Source: Alphaproteobacteria bacterium
GTDB taxonomy: Bacteria; Pseudomonadota; Alphaproteobacteria; Micropepsales; Micropepsaceae
Assembly (NCBI GenBank): GCA_025935155.1
Contig: JAICVV010000113.1
Span: forward strand, 1-6,754
Direction: 5' to 3'
Length of the DNA: 6,754 nt
In this document: positions 6,678 through 6,754 of the stretch, one piece after another
How the letters are laid out: the number at the start of each line of letters is the position of its first letter
How positions within the stretch are numbered: position 1 is the first letter of the stretch
Position numbers and translations under genes: made by a program
The notes under the pieces: model-generated
Databases searched by the model: none
Told to the model about the DNA's origin: nothing
The model's input: the letters and a program-made list of their open reading frames with translations, nothing else

Positions 6678-6680
6678 ACC

Positions 6681-6754
6681 ATGTCCAGGAATTTTATTGC
6701 CATCACATTATCCGCGCTCGCAGCGAGTGGCTCCCTGTCCACTCTCGCCGCAGC
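6681..6754 (+). CDS. Start of an exported protein, possibly a TonB-dependent receptor (3' end outside window)
   Basis: Only the first 24 codons are visible. They have a strong GGAGGA site in front and encode a signal-peptide-like start: Met-Ser-Arg-Asn, then a hydrophobic and small-residue stretch reading FIAITLSALAASGSLSTLAA. The frame is open to the edge. The gene is divergent from the binding-protein gene of an importer of the class that normally works with an outer-membrane TonB-dependent receptor, and such receptors are commonly encoded here. Receptor identity is therefore inferred from position; no plug or barrel sequence is in the window. Confidence 0.55.
   Translation, partial: MSRNFIAITLSALAASGSLSTLAA

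Overview
This is a GC-rich (roughly 60%) stretch of bacterial chromosome. It encodes a TonB-type/ABC uptake locus, a PPK2-class polyphosphate kinase and two beta-lactamase-fold serine hydrolases with Sec signal peptides. An exported binding protein with a probable outer-membrane receptor beside it points to a Gram-negative, most likely a proteobacterium. The class and genus cannot be fixed from the sequence. There are no RNA genes, CRISPR arrays, transposases or recognisable mobile-element ends. Coding density is very high, and the longest non-coding stretch is about 160 bases.

Layout, left to right. The left edge cuts into a plus-strand gene for a polysaccharide-deacetylase-like protein. It converges, with a 15-base gap, on a minus-strand run that in transcription order is FecCD/BtuC-type permease, then ABC ATPase (4-base ATGA overlap), then PPK2 kinase (2-base gap from its best start). 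A divergent region of about 160 bases separates the permease from a plus-strand exported serine-hydrolase homologue. That gene converges, with a 20-base gap, on a second exported serine hydrolase on the minus strand. Behind it, also on the minus strand, lies the periplasmic binding protein expected to feed the permease and ATPase. It is divergent from the first 24 codons of an exported protein that runs off the right edge.

How it fits together. Binding protein, permease and ATPase form one importer of the cobalamin / ferric-siderophore / haem class. The truncated right-edge gene is positioned like its TonB-dependent receptor, but that is inference. The substrate is not decided: the binding protein resembles the cobalamin-type (BtuF-like) group, yet no cobalamin riboswitch is visible and the receptor-side gap of 53 bases is too short to hold one.

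The most unusual point is the pair of hydrolases lying between the binding protein and its permease. The minus-strand copy keeps the SxxK and YxN catalytic motifs. The plus-strand copy keeps the fold landmarks but reads AVAI where SxxK should be, and its other two motifs are also changed, so it looks like a pseudoenzyme. Other points to check are the translational wiring of permease, ATPase and kinase (an RBS inside a hairpin, near-zero spacing) and an asparagine in the Walker B region of the kinase.
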